From Flavobacterium sp. (GTDB lineage Bacteria > Bacteroidota > Bacteroidia > Flavobacteriales > Flavobacteriaceae): a DNA stretch of 64,000 nucleotides. Where the stretch lies: NCBI RefSeq assembly GCF_024305175.1, contig NZ_JAMWYY010000005.1, positions 23,802-87,801 of the forward strand, written 5' to 3'. Both the position numbers and the translations under genes were made by a program. Shown in pieces: positions 1-8,823 of this stretch (position 1 is its first letter; the number at the start of each line of letters is the position of its first letter). The notes under the pieces were generated by a model, which had not been told where the DNA came from, did no database searches, and worked only from the letters and a program-made list of their open reading frames with translations.

Positions 1-2544
1 CTTTACGATGGGCTTCAATATGTACCGACAGCAATTAATATAACACTGCCAAGCCTTAATGTTATTGATAATGTTGGGGCCAAGATTGGTTTCCTTGCTT
101 GGGAAGGCGACTCTTCATTAGCTGTAACCGAAACCCTAAGTATCAATGGTAACCCGCTTAGTAATGCGCTTAATCCTGTAAATAATGCTTTTAACGGCAC
201 AAATAGTGTTACCGGGTCAAACACGCTGTATAACATGGACCTGGACATTTATGATATACAAAACAATATAAACATTGGCGATGAAACTGCCGATATAACC
301 CTGCAATCCGGTCAGGATTTTGTAATGATAAATGCAATTGTTACCAAATTAAACAGCCAGTTACCCGATGCCACCATAACCATAGATAATGCAACAACAA
401 GCTGTAATGCAGGTTTTTTTGAAGTAAGCTATACTGTATATAACACTAATAGTACTGATGTTCTACCGGCAGGTACCCCCATAACATTCTATGCTGACGG
501 GCAACAGGCAGGCTCAGCCGTAACAGTGGGGGCACTGCCCATAGGAGGCAGTGAAAGTGGTACGGCAATAATTACCGTGCCGGCAGGCACACCACAGGAT
601 TTCGAGTTATTGGCTGTAGTAGATGACCAGGGCAACGGGCAGGGCGGTGTAGTAACTGAAACCGACGAAGAAAATAACTTGTTTATACTGGAAGTGTCAC
701 AAATACTTTCACCACCGCTACCGGCGGTAATACCAAATGTTATAGGCTGTGATGATGGCTCAGGTTTAGCTGTTTTTGATTTTTCGGGTTATGAAGAGTC
801 GCTTAAAACAGAACCGGAAGATGTAGTTACATTCTATAATTCTGAAGCTGATGCAGGCGTACCACAAAATCCTATTACAAATACCTCAGCATTCCAGTCC
901 ACAACTAACCCACAGGAAATATTTGTAAGGGTTATAAATGAGGAAGGCTGTGTTTCTATTGGTTCTTTCCTTTTAGTAACAGACGATTGCCTTTATCCCG
1001 ATGGGACTATTGTAATCAATAACTTAGACCAAAGCTGCGATTCGCGTACCATAACCCTATCCTATACCGTAAATAATTTTGACAGCCAGGATATACTGCC
1101 TGCCGGAACTCCTATCGCTATTTATAATAACGGTATATTAATAGCAACTGCCGCTACTTTGGCAGATATGCCAATTGGCGGTTCAGAGAGTGGTACGGTT
1201 ACAGTAACCATACCGGGCAGCAATTTAAACCTGAATATTACAATTGTTGTTGACGATACAGGAAACGGGCAGGGCATAGAAACGGAAACCGACGAAACCA
1301 ATAATACCGCAACATTATCCGGTACGCTATTCGTGAGTCCTGTTATAACAGAAGTACTGCCTAACCTGACCGAGTGTGAAACGGATAATGGAACTAACAT
1401 AGGTATATTCGATTTTTCAGGTTACATAGCGCTGCTTCAAAATAACCCCTCAGATATGGTTACATTCCATACTACACAAAATGATGCCAACACGGGAGAT
1501 AATGATATTGCAGACCCTTCCGCTTATATTTCTGACGGCAATAATCCGCAAACCATTTACGTTAGGCTGGAAAATGAAAGCGGTTGCTACGACACCACCA
1601 GTTTTACTCTTACTGCCATTGACTGCCTTTTCCCTGACGCTACCATAACCATAGCGGATATTATTTTGCAGTGCGACAGCCGCATTGTAACAGTAGAATT
1701 TACGGTAAATAACTTCAATAGTTTTGATATACTTCCCGGCGGGCTGCCAATATCAATTTATATAAACGGTACTTTTTTAGAATATGCCGAAACAATACTT
1801 GATATTCCTATTGGGGGCAGCGAGAGCAGCACTATCAGCCTTGTGATACCTGATGACATCCCACTCAATTTTGATTTGCTCTTTGTTGCAGATGATATTG
1901 GTGACGGTACAGGTATGGTGGTTGAAACGAATGAAATGAATAATACCGATTCGTCACTTGTATTGCTTCCGCTTTCACCAAGCCTGCAACAGCCGGAAAG
2001 TTTAGTATCCTGCAACATAGGCTTCGGGCTGGGAATATTCGACTTTTCCGCTTATGAAGAAACGCTTAAAACCCAACCGGGCGATACTGTTTATTTTTAT
2101 GCCTCAGAAGCTGATGCCAACCAGGACAGCAACCGTATTTTAAATACTTCGGCTTATAATAGTACCGCTAACCCCCAGGAAATTTTTGTAAGGGTAGATA
2201 ACCAGACCTGCTACAGCTTAACCTCATTCATGCTCAGTACTAAAAAGTGCCCTCCTACCACTTACAACTATGTTACCCCTAACGGAGACGGCTATAATGA
2301 TGCATTTTTTGTAGAAGGATTGCGTAATATCTTCCTCAACTTTAAAATGAGTATCTACAACCGTTGGGGCAGCCTGGTATGGACGGGTAACCACAGTACC
2401 GCCGACTGGGATGGTATTGCAAGCGTAGATAAAGTAGGGCCTGAAGGAAACACAGTGCCTGTTGGCACCTACTATTTTGTTTTAGAATTGAACGACCCAG
2501 AGTACCCTGAACCGATTGTAGGGTGGGTTTATGTAACAAAATAA
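1..2544 (+). CDS. T9SS type B (gliding motility-associated C-terminal domain) surface protein, 5' truncated
   Basis: The reading frame is open from base 1, so the gene begins outside the window; the first internal ATG at 235 is not the real start. About 847 residues are visible. After a short N-terminal segment come three tandem units of about 211 residues, each with a CARDB-like beta domain (motif PIGGSES, then a GNGxG...ETxExNN stretch) followed by a shorter domain with an FDFSxYE motif. The last ~95 residues (NYVTPNGDGYNDAFFVEGL, RWGSLVW, GTYYFVLEL) match the CHU_C / gliding motility-associated C-terminal domain, the sorting signal for type IX secretion across the outer membrane. Inferred to be a large secreted or cell-surface adhesin-like protein. 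The fold of the repeats is inferred from pattern; the C-terminal domain call is strong. Confidence 0.85.
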   Translation, partial: LYDGLQYVPTAINITLPSLNVIDNVGAKIGFLAWEGDSSLAVTETLSINGNPLSNALNPVNNAFNGTNSVTGSNTLYNMDLDIYDIQNNINIGDETADITLQSGQDFVMINAIVTKLNSQLPDATITIDNATTSCNAGFFEVSYTVYNTNSTDVLPAGTPITFYADGQQAGSAVTVGALPIGGSESGTAIITVPAGTPQDFELLAVVDDQGNGQGGVVTETDEENNLFILEVSQILSPPLPAVIPNVIGCDDGSGLAVFDFSGYEESLKTEPEDVVTFYNSEADAGVPQNPITNTSAFQSTTNPQEIFVRVINEEGCVSIGSFLLVTDDCLYPDGTIVINNLDQSCDSRTITLSYTVNNFDSQDILPAGTPIAIYNNGILIATAATLADMPIGGSESGTVTVTIPGSNLNLNITIVVDDTGNGQGIETETDETNNTATLSGTLFVSPVITEVLPNLTECETDNGTNIGIFDFSGYIALLQNNPSDMVTFHTTQNDANTGDNDIADPSAYISDGNNPQTIYVRLENESGCYDTTSFTLTAIDCLFPDATITIADIILQCDSRIVTVEFTVNNFNSFDILPGGLPISIYINGTFLEYAETILDIPIGGSESSTISLVIPDDIPLNFDLLFVADDIGDGTGMVVETNEMNNTDSSLVLLPLSPSLQQPESLVSCNIGFGLGIFDFSAYEETLKTQPGDTVYFYASEADANQDSNRILNTSAYNSTANPQEIFVRVDNQTCYSLTSFMLSTKKCPPTTYNYVTPNGDGYNDAFFVEGLRNIFLNFKMSIYNRWGSLVWTGNHSTADWDGIASVDKVGPEGNTVPVGTYYFVLELNDPEYPEPIVGWVYVTK
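361..2248 (+). repeat. Three tandem ~634-bp coding repeats in the T9SS protein
   Basis: Units start near 361, 994 and 1630 at a conserved PDxTIxI segment and recur with a period of 633 and 636 bp (211-212 codons). Each contains the PIGGSES and ETDExNN motifs followed by a shorter FDFSxYE domain ending in a conserved IFVRVxNxxxCxS segment. The units are clearly diverged at DNA level, so the duplication is old. Confidence 0.75.
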
Positions 2545-2545
2545 A

Positions 2546-3145
2546 TCATCTGCTTAACGGTGGTAAGGCCCATTTATAATAAACTGCCATTAGCCTTACG
2601 GCAATTATAATACCCGAAGTAAGCAGGTACACAAGTGTTTGCGGCACGTTGAGCCATAACAGTAAAAAGAAAAGCATACCGCCCAGCAGGCAAATGGTTG
2701 CATAAATCTCTTTTCGGAAAATAACGGGTATTTCGTTACATAGTATATCGCGTATTACACCGCCAAAGCAGGCCGTCATGGTACCAAGCGCAATGCATAT
2801 AACCGGGTGCAGGGCTGCCTCCAGTCCTTTTTCGAGGCCTATCAGCGTAAAAACACCAAGACCGATAGTATCAAACAAAAATAAAGAAGTACGAAGCCTG
2901 TCCAGCTTTCTGCGGAACAGCAAAGCAATAAAAAAACCTGCAATAATAACATATACATACGTCAGGTCGCGCATCCACCCTACGGGTGTACGCCCAATCA
3001 GGACATCGCGTAGTGTACCCCCACCCACTGCTGTTACAAAGGCAATGACGAAAACGCCAAACGGATCCATTTTTTTATTAATAGCCGTTAGCACGCCCGA
3101 TATGGCAAACGCCATAGTACCCAAAACATCCAGCAGGTGGAACAT
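2546..3145 (-). CDS. Trimeric intracellular cation (TRIC/UPF0126) channel family membrane protein
   Basis: A protein of 199 residues with about six to seven hydrophobic segments arranged as two similar halves. Each half carries a glycine-rich GGGxxRDVL or GGVIRDIL motif (around residues 41-48 and 128-135), the hallmark of the UPF0126/TRIC family. Family members form trimeric cation channels in the membrane; the physiological role in bacteria is poorly defined. Its start overlaps the stop of the upstream RDD gene by one base, so the two are probably translated together. It converges with the T9SS gene, with one base between the stops. Confidence 0.88.
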   Translation of the reverse strand: MFHLLDVLGTMAFAISGVLTAINKKMDPFGVFVIAFVTAVGGGTLRDVLIGRTPVGWMRDLTYVYVIIAGFFIALLFRRKLDRLRTSLFLFDTIGLGVFTLIGLEKGLEAALHPVICIALGTMTACFGGVIRDILCNEIPVIFRKEIYATICLLGGMLFFLLLWLNVPQTLVYLLTSGIIIAVRLMAVYYKWALPPLSR

Positions 3146-3888
3146 TACATTTTTTGTGTATAGTAGTTATAATCGTTCAGCACGGTTTCTATAAAAGCAG
3201 TAGCGTTAGCAGAAACCGATTTTATACCTGTAACCTTTTCAATCTTGTCCTGCAGTTTTTCTATCATGGCCCAGTCGGTTGTTTTCAGGCTGGTTTCATA
3301 GGTTTCCTTAATAATCCGCATATCATTATCACTCAGCTTTATAACCATCGGGTAAACCGGAATATAGCGGTCGTCAAGCTCACGCAGTATGGTATGGTTA
3401 ATGTTAATATTATTTTTAAGGCTTATTACGGCTGTACCGGCTGCCATATCGCCCAGGCGCTGCGATTTTTTATTAACCATCATGGCTATAACAGCAACAA
3501 AAGACAATGGGAACGTAACCTCTACCAACCTGAAAATCCAACGGATCAGGTAGTCGCCAAACCCGGCCTGGTAACCGTCTATCTTTATCACTTTAATTTT
3601 CATGATGCGCTTGCCAAGCGTTTGCCCTTCCATAAGGCTTTCCAGCACAAGGGTATAAAACATTACAGGCAGGTAAAAAATAAGTGAAATAGCTCTGGCC
3701 GACCATGTATCCATTTCATTTAAAAGATCATTAAGTCCCGTAACCCTGAAAAGTACTCCGTATATTATAACACAGTAGGCTATCCAGATAACCAGATCGA
3801 GCAGGTAGGCAAGAATGCGTTCTCCTACGGTTGCCGCATTAAAATTTATATTAACATTTTGTGTGGTGGTTATTGATAGTTCTGACAT
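3145..3888 (-). CDS. RDD family membrane protein
   Basis: 247 residues. The N-terminal half (about 18-150) has the RDD-family arrangement: a first helix after GERILAYLLDLVIWIAY, a second helix, then GQTLGKRIMKIKVI and a third hydrophobic segment, followed by KSQRLGDMAAGTAVI. The C-terminal ~90 residues are soluble and rich in charged residues. RDD proteins have mostly unknown function, with transport roles proposed for some. It is divergently transcribed from the SpoIIM-DUF4129-MoxR-DUF58 operon only 21 bp away, a neighbourhood that recurs in Bacteroidota and suggests membership of the same membrane system (inference). Confidence 0.88.
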   Translation of the reverse strand: MSELSITTTQNVNINFNAATVGERILAYLLDLVIWIAYCVIIYGVLFRVTGLNDLLNEMDTWSARAISLIFYLPVMFYTLVLESLMEGQTLGKRIMKIKVIKIDGYQAGFGDYLIRWIFRLVEVTFPLSFVAVIAMMVNKKSQRLGDMAAGTAVISLKNNININHTILRELDDRYIPVYPMVIKLSDNDMRIIKETYETSLKTTDWAMIEKLQDKIEKVTGIKSVSANATAFIETVLNDYNYYTQKM

Positions 3889-3909
3889 ATTTTATATTTT
3901 AGCCTTTGT

Positions 3910-4887
3910 ATGAGAGAAGCTGCGTTTATAAAACAAAATAAAGAAAAATGGCTTGAATTTGAGCAGGCTATTTTCGGTAAAACTAAAAAAAAACCGGATG
4001 AGCTTGCCAGCCTCTACATCCATCTGGTAAACGACCTATCATACGCACAGACCTATTACCCTAAAAGCAAGACAGTTACCTATCTTAATCATCTTGCTTC
4101 TGTCATATACCAGAAAATCTATAAAACCAAACGTGAAGAGACCAACAGGCTGGTGCATTTCTTTAAAACCGAAGCCCCGCTTATTGTGTACCGCAACAGG
4201 CGCTATGTACTTTATGCGTTTATTCTTTTCTTTTTGTTTACGGCCATAGGGGCAGTATCTGCCGCTAACGATGGCTCTTTCGTAAGGCTTATCATGGGTG
4301 ATTATTACGTAAACATGACACTCGAAAACATTAAAGAAGGAAACCCGGTTGCCGTATATAAAAGCGGCAGCAACTGGGGCAGCGCCATAGGTATAACACT
4401 AAATAACCTAAAGGTTGGGCTGTTGTCTTTTGCGGCAGGTATTTTTGCAGGATTTGGTACGGGCTATATATTGCTGCAAAACTGCATTATGCTGGGTTCA
4501 TTCCAGTATTTCTTTTATGAGCAGGATGTGTTTTGGGAAAGTGTTCGCGGTATTTGGATACACGGCGCAATGGAAATATTTGCCATAGTGATAGAAGCGG
4601 CGGCAGGTTTTGTATTAGGGGCATCTATATTATTTCCTAAAACCTACTCACGCACTGCCTCATTAAAAACCGGATTTAAAGACGGTGTAAAAATAGTACT
4701 GAGCACAATGCCCTTTACATTTGCCGCCGGCATGCTGGAAGGCTTTGTTACGCGCTACTCGCTGGATATGCCACGGGCACTTAATATATTTATAATATTG
4801 TTTACACTCTCGGTTATATCCTGGTATTTCCTGATATATCCTTTCCGGGTAAATAAAAAAATGAAAGCTAATGTTCCAGCTATTTAA
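3910..4887 (+). CDS. Stage II sporulation protein M (SpoIIM/DUF95) family membrane protein
   Basis: 325 residues with a soluble N-terminal ~95 residues (begins MREAAFIKQNKEKWLEFE) and then about five transmembrane segments, including the glycine-rich GIFAGFGTGYILLQN and the HGAMEIFAIVIEAAAGF segments typical of SpoIIM-like proteins. This organism shows no sporulation genes here; in Bacteroidota the family sits with MoxR and DUF58 genes. It starts the operon running to 10154 and overlaps the next gene by 17 bp, suggesting translational coupling. Confidence 0.87.
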   Translation: MREAAFIKQNKEKWLEFEQAIFGKTKKKPDELASLYIHLVNDLSYAQTYYPKSKTVTYLNHLASVIYQKIYKTKREETNRLVHFFKTEAPLIVYRNRRYVLYAFILFFLFTAIGAVSAANDGSFVRLIMGDYYVNMTLENIKEGNPVAVYKSGSNWGSAIGITLNNLKVGLLSFAAGIFAGFGTGYILLQNCIMLGSFQYFFYEQDVFWESVRGIWIHGAMEIFAIVIEAAAGFVLGASILFPKTYSRTASLKTGFKDGVKIVLSTMPFTFAAGMLEGFVTRYSLDMPRALNIFIILFTLSVISWYFLIYPFRVNKKMKANVPAI

Positions 4888-5809
4888 AAAGAGGAATTTT
4901 AATAGTATTTTTAATGACACCTTTAGTTTTTTCAGGGTTACAGGTAAAAACTACTTTAGCAATTACATAAAAATTGCCGGCGGCTTTTTGCTGGTGCTTA
5001 TCGTGCTTGTTTACCTGGGTGCCAAGGTATTTTTTGAAGGGCTCTTTACAAGGTTTACCAACCCGCAGCAGGATCAGTTACTGGAAAGCTATTTTTACGA
5101 CAATACTGGCTTTTTTATAGCTGCAGCTATTTTTTGCGGTATCCTTATCTTGGTATTAAGCGCTATAAACTATGCCTTCCCGGTGGTTTACCTGCGTATT
5201 ATGGAAACAAAACCCTCTCCCACAACAGGTGAGCTTGTTAGCGGCATTAAAAAAAGTTTTGGTAAGGTCATTATCTTCTCACTGCTTTCACTAATTACAT
5301 TTTTACCTATAGCAGCTATACTGGGTGTTATTTGCGTGTTACTGATAATGATACTTATAGGCATACCTGTTGCATTGTTTGTTTTTGCTTTTATGAGTTG
5401 CTGGGTGTTGCAGTCGTTCTATGACTATCTTAACAATAACAACGGCTTTTTTACCGCCATGAGAAATGGCTATAATAATGTGTTTTCTAACTTTTGGGCA
5501 CACACAGGCTCTACCGCAATATTTATTATAATTCTTTATGTGGTACAAACCATAACATCGCTCATCCCATATATAATTGGTGGTTTTCTTACCCTTACAG
5601 AAGTACAGGGGCCGGAAGACCAGACTGATGCACTGTCAACTTTAGGTGTGCTGATGCTGGTTTCCTTTCTTATATCGTCGGTGGTGGGTTACCTGCTTAC
5701 CAATGTGCTTTTAATAAACCAGGGAATGATATATTACAGCAGCAGGGAAAATATAGAGAATAACTCGCTGCACTCTGACATTGACCTAATAGGAACAGAC
5801 ATTGAATAA
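4871..5809 (+). CDS. Uncharacterised multi-pass membrane protein of the MoxR/DUF58 cluster
   Basis: 312 residues with roughly five to six hydrophobic segments (about 30-52, 75-100, 130-180, 212-236, 270-295). I do not recognise a named domain. A soluble N-terminal ~30 residues (FNDTFSFFRVTGKNYFSNYIK) resembles the start of cytoplasmic-membrane proteins found in the same operon position in other flavobacteria. It overlaps both neighbours (17 bp upstream, 8 bp downstream), so it is an integral part of the operon. Function unknown. Confidence 0.8.
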   Translation: MFQLFKKRNFNSIFNDTFSFFRVTGKNYFSNYIKIAGGFLLVLIVLVYLGAKVFFEGLFTRFTNPQQDQLLESYFYDNTGFFIAAAIFCGILILVLSAINYAFPVVYLRIMETKPSPTTGELVSGIKKSFGKVIIFSLLSLITFLPIAAILGVICVLLIMILIGIPVALFVFAFMSCWVLQSFYDYLNNNNGFFTAMRNGYNNVFSNFWAHTGSTAIFIIILYVVQTITSLIPYIIGGFLTLTEVQGPEDQTDALSTLGVLMLVSFLISSVVGYLLTNVLLINQGMIYYSSRENIENNSLHSDIDLIGTDIE

Positions 5810-6560
5810 ATATTTTATATATATACTGCTGCTATTTGCAGCTACCGCATATCCTTCGCCACAATTACAGGTTGCCGACTCTGTTGCAACCTATACTGCA
5901 GTAGCAGCCGATAGTGCTGCTGTGGCTTCACCTCCCGCTTTTACCCCGCGAAGCTTTAATGATGATTTTAAAGATACCTATAGCGATGGCGAGTTTAGGT
6001 ATGAAACCAAAACAAGGGCTAAATCGGCATGGGATCGCTTTTGGGAAGCAGTTGGCAAATTTTTACGCGATCTTTTCGGAGCCGGTGAAGAAGGTGCCAA
6101 TTCAGGTATTATGTCGTACCTCGGTTATTTACTTGCAGGGGGTATAGTGCTTTTTGCGGTATATATGATTGTAAAAGCCGTTCTTAACAAAGAAAGCGGA
6201 TGGATATTTGGTAGGTCAGCTAAGAATATAGCCACACATGACCTTACTGAAGAAGATATCCGACAGATGGATTTCCCTTCACTGATAGAAGAAACACGCC
6301 AGTCTGCCAACTACCGCCTTGCCATACGCTATTATTACCTGTGGCTGCTTAAAAAAATGTCGGTAAAAGAAATAATAAACTGGCACTGGGATAAGACCAA
6401 CTCTGAGTATGCCTATGAAATTAAAGACAGCAGCCTGAGAAAGGAGTTTGAGTACCTTTCCTACCTATATGATTACAGTTGGTATGGAGAATTCCCTATA
6501 GATGAAACTGCATTTATTAAAGCGGAGAAAGCGTTCCGTAAAACTATAAATACAATATAA
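5802..6560 (+). CDS. DUF4129 domain-containing membrane protein
   Basis: 252 residues from a TTG start that overlaps the preceding gene by 8 bp; no in-frame ATG lies near, and the TTG gives a good signal peptide (NKYFIYILLLFAATAYPSP). A single transmembrane segment follows at about 105-125 (YLGYLLAGGIVLFAVYMIV), then a cytoplasmic domain of ~125 residues with the DUF4129-type pattern (YRLAIRYYYLWLLKKM, then WHWDKTNSEY, YLYDYSWYGEFPI). DUF4129 is of unknown function but is repeatedly linked to MoxR ATPases, DUF4350 and DUF58 proteins. Confidence 0.85.
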   Translation: MNKYFIYILLLFAATAYPSPQLQVADSVATYTAVAADSAAVASPPAFTPRSFNDDFKDTYSDGEFRYETKTRAKSAWDRFWEAVGKFLRDLFGAGEEGANSGIMSYLGYLLAGGIVLFAVYMIVKAVLNKESGWIFGRSAKNIATHDLTEEDIRQMDFPSLIEETRQSANYRLAIRYYYLWLLKKMSVKEIINWHWDKTNSEYAYEIKDSSLRKEFEYLSYLYDYSWYGEFPIDETAFIKAEKAFRKTINTI

Positions 6561-6562
6561 AG

Positions 6563-7750
6563 ATGAACAGGAAAGTCAGTATTTATGTTGTATTAATTGT
6601 AGTCGTGCTCGCGATAATAATAATTATTGATGCAACCCGCCCAAAACCTGTTGACTGGTCACAAACTTATGACCCAAATGATAAAATACCTTTCGGCCTG
6701 TTTGTGTTTGATAAAGAGTTGCCTGCCCTTTTTGACGGGCATGATGTAAATAAATTCAATATTACGCCATACGAGTATTTTGATGGGCAGTATGATTATG
6801 AAACAAAAGAATATACTGCACACGGCTCTTTTATAGCTATTTCTGCCCTTAACAATCTGGATGCAGAATCGGCAATGGAACTAATCTATTTTGCAGAACA
6901 TGGCAACACGGTTTTTCTGAGCATGCATGAGTTCCCGCAAAAAATTTTAGATACGCTGAAAGTTGAAACACAATCTGTTTATTATTTAACAGATTCAATT
7001 TCAACTTACATTAACACGGCAAAGGCTGGCAAATATTATTTAAAAGAAGGAGCATCGCCTGTTTATTTTAAATCAATAGACACTGCCGCTACAACTGTTT
7101 TAGGCTATCAGGAAATCATTGATCAGAAACAGGTTAACTATATAAGCGTGCCGTTTGGCGATGGTAATTTTTTACTGCACACACAGCCTGCCGCTTTCAG
7201 TAATTTCCACCTGCTGAAAGACGACCATTATAAATATGCACAGGATATATTGTCTTATATGCCGGAGGCAGATGTGTACTGGAACACCGGCAGTAACTTA
7301 AACGAACGTATATCGGGTTCGCCACTGCGTTACATATTAAACCAGCCTGCGCTGCATGCGGCTTTCTGGGTTGCCTTCTGGAGCCTTATTATCTTTATGT
7401 TCTTTAACGCCAAAAGAAAGCAACGCATAGTGCCCGAAACAGAGCCGCTTAAAAACACCACGATAGATTTTACAAAAACAATAGGTAACCTGTACTACCA
7501 GGAAAAAGACCACCGCAACATTATAGATAAAAAAATTATCTATTTTCTTGAGAAGATACGCAATGAATACCTTATAGATACTTATTCGCTTGATGATGCA
7601 TTTGCTGAAAAGCTGCACCTTAAGTCGGGCAAACCATTAGAGGACATTGAGAAAATTATTAATTTAATAAAGAAACACCGCCGGCAGTTTGCAAGTACTG
7701 AGGCTGATGTAATAGAAATTAACAAAGCAATTGAAAAACTGAGGTTATGA
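6563..7750 (+). CDS. DUF4350 domain-containing membrane protein
   Basis: 395 residues. An N-terminal helix (about 5-24) anchors a long extracytoplasmic domain (about 30-265) that fits the DUF4350 region, with the pattern of a GATase/ThuA-like fold (LIYFAEHGNTVFLSMHEFP). A second hydrophobic segment at about 265-283 (HAAFWVAFWSLIIFMFFNA) leads to a charged cytoplasmic tail of ~110 residues with KxxRRQFAS near the end. It starts two bases after the DUF4129 stop and overlaps the moxR start by 4 bp (ATGA), so it is tightly coupled. Function unknown beyond the recurring cluster. Confidence 0.82.
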   Translation: MNRKVSIYVVLIVVVLAIIIIIDATRPKPVDWSQTYDPNDKIPFGLFVFDKELPALFDGHDVNKFNITPYEYFDGQYDYETKEYTAHGSFIAISALNNLDAESAMELIYFAEHGNTVFLSMHEFPQKILDTLKVETQSVYYLTDSISTYINTAKAGKYYLKEGASPVYFKSIDTAATTVLGYQEIIDQKQVNYISVPFGDGNFLLHTQPAAFSNFHLLKDDHYKYAQDILSYMPEADVYWNTGSNLNERISGSPLRYILNQPALHAAFWVAFWSLIIFMFFNAKRKQRIVPETEPLKNTTIDFTKTIGNLYYQEKDHRNIIDKKIIYFLEKIRNEYLIDTYSLDDAFAEKLHLKSGKPLEDIEKIINLIKKHRRQFASTEADVIEINKAIEKLRL

Positions 7751-8823
7751 CAGAATTTGAAAATAACAATCCTGAAACAAACGGATATAACGACCCGATA
7801 CCACAACAGCCTGAAAACACCGGAGGTGAAGCTGTTACAGGCAATGACGAAAATATTAACTTTGAGTCGCGCCTCGACCTTGCCGAACTGCAGCAGGGCA
7901 TAGAAGCTATAAGGCAGGAAATAAGCACTGTTATTGTGGGTCAGCAAAAAATGATAGACAGGCTGCTTGTTGCCATACTGGCAAACGGGCATGTATTGCT
8001 TGAGGGTGTTCCCGGCGTGGCAAAAACCATAACGGCAAAACTCCTTGCAAAGACATTGTCGCTGGATTTTAGCAGGATACAGTTTACGCCCGATTTAATG
8101 CCTTCGGATATCCTGGGTACATCGGTATTTGACCTTTCCAAGTCAACATTTGATTTTAAAAAAGGCCCTATTTTCTCCAATTTTGTACTGATTGACGAGA
8201 TTAACCGTGCGCCTGCAAAAACCCAGGCTGCACTGTTTGAAGTAATGGAAGAAAGGCAGATAACCGTAGAGGGTACCTGCTACGAGATGGAAGCCCCTTT
8301 CCTTACCATTGCCACGCAAAACCCAATTGAGCAGGAAGGTACTTACAGGCTGCCGGAAGCACAGTTAGACCGTTTCCTTTTTAAAATTACCATTGAGTAT
8401 CCTAACCTTGAGGAGGAAATATCCATACTGCAACGCGAAAATGCATTGCAGGAACGCAGCAAGCTCGAAAATATTAAGCCCATACTGAACAGCGAACAGA
8501 TAGTTAAGTACCAGGCACTGGTTAAGCACATTGTCGTAGAGCCGCAGCTGATACAGTATATCGCCCGCATAGTAACCAATACGCGTGAAAATGCATTCCT
8601 GTACCTGGGTGCTTCTCCGCGTGCTTCTATTGCTATACTAAACGCGGCAAAAGGCTATGCGGCATTAAGGGGCAGGGACTTTGTAACCCCAGAAGATATT
8701 AAAGAAGCAGCAGTGCCTGTATTGCAGCACCGTGTTGTGGTAGCACCGGAACGTGAAATGGAGGGCCTTACCAGCCAGGAAATTATAAAGCAGATAATTG
8801 ATACTGTAGAAATACCGCGCTAA
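7747..8823 (+). CDS. MoxR family AAA+ ATPase
   Basis: 358 residues; a disordered acidic N-terminus of ~35 residues precedes the AAA+ core. Walker A is GVPGVAKT (about residue 86-93), Walker B is FVLIDEINRAPAKTQ, then the MEERQITVEG and TQNPIEQEGTYRLPEAQLDRF motifs that define the MoxR/RavA group (pore-loop insert and sensor 1/arginine finger region). MoxR proteins act as chaperone-like ATPases that mature or remodel partner proteins, usually with VWA-domain partners encoded next to them; the DUF58 gene that follows is the expected partner. The stop and the next start share one base. Confidence 0.95.
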   Translation: MTEFENNNPETNGYNDPIPQQPENTGGEAVTGNDENINFESRLDLAELQQGIEAIRQEISTVIVGQQKMIDRLLVAILANGHVLLEGVPGVAKTITAKLLAKTLSLDFSRIQFTPDLMPSDILGTSVFDLSKSTFDFKKGPIFSNFVLIDEINRAPAKTQAALFEVMEERQITVEGTCYEMEAPFLTIATQNPIEQEGTYRLPEAQLDRFLFKITIEYPNLEEEISILQRENALQERSKLENIKPILNSEQIVKYQALVKHIVVEPQLIQYIARIVTNTRENAFLYLGASPRASIAILNAAKGYAALRGRDFVTPEDIKEAAVPVLQHRVVVAPEREMEGLTSQEIIKQIIDTVEIPR

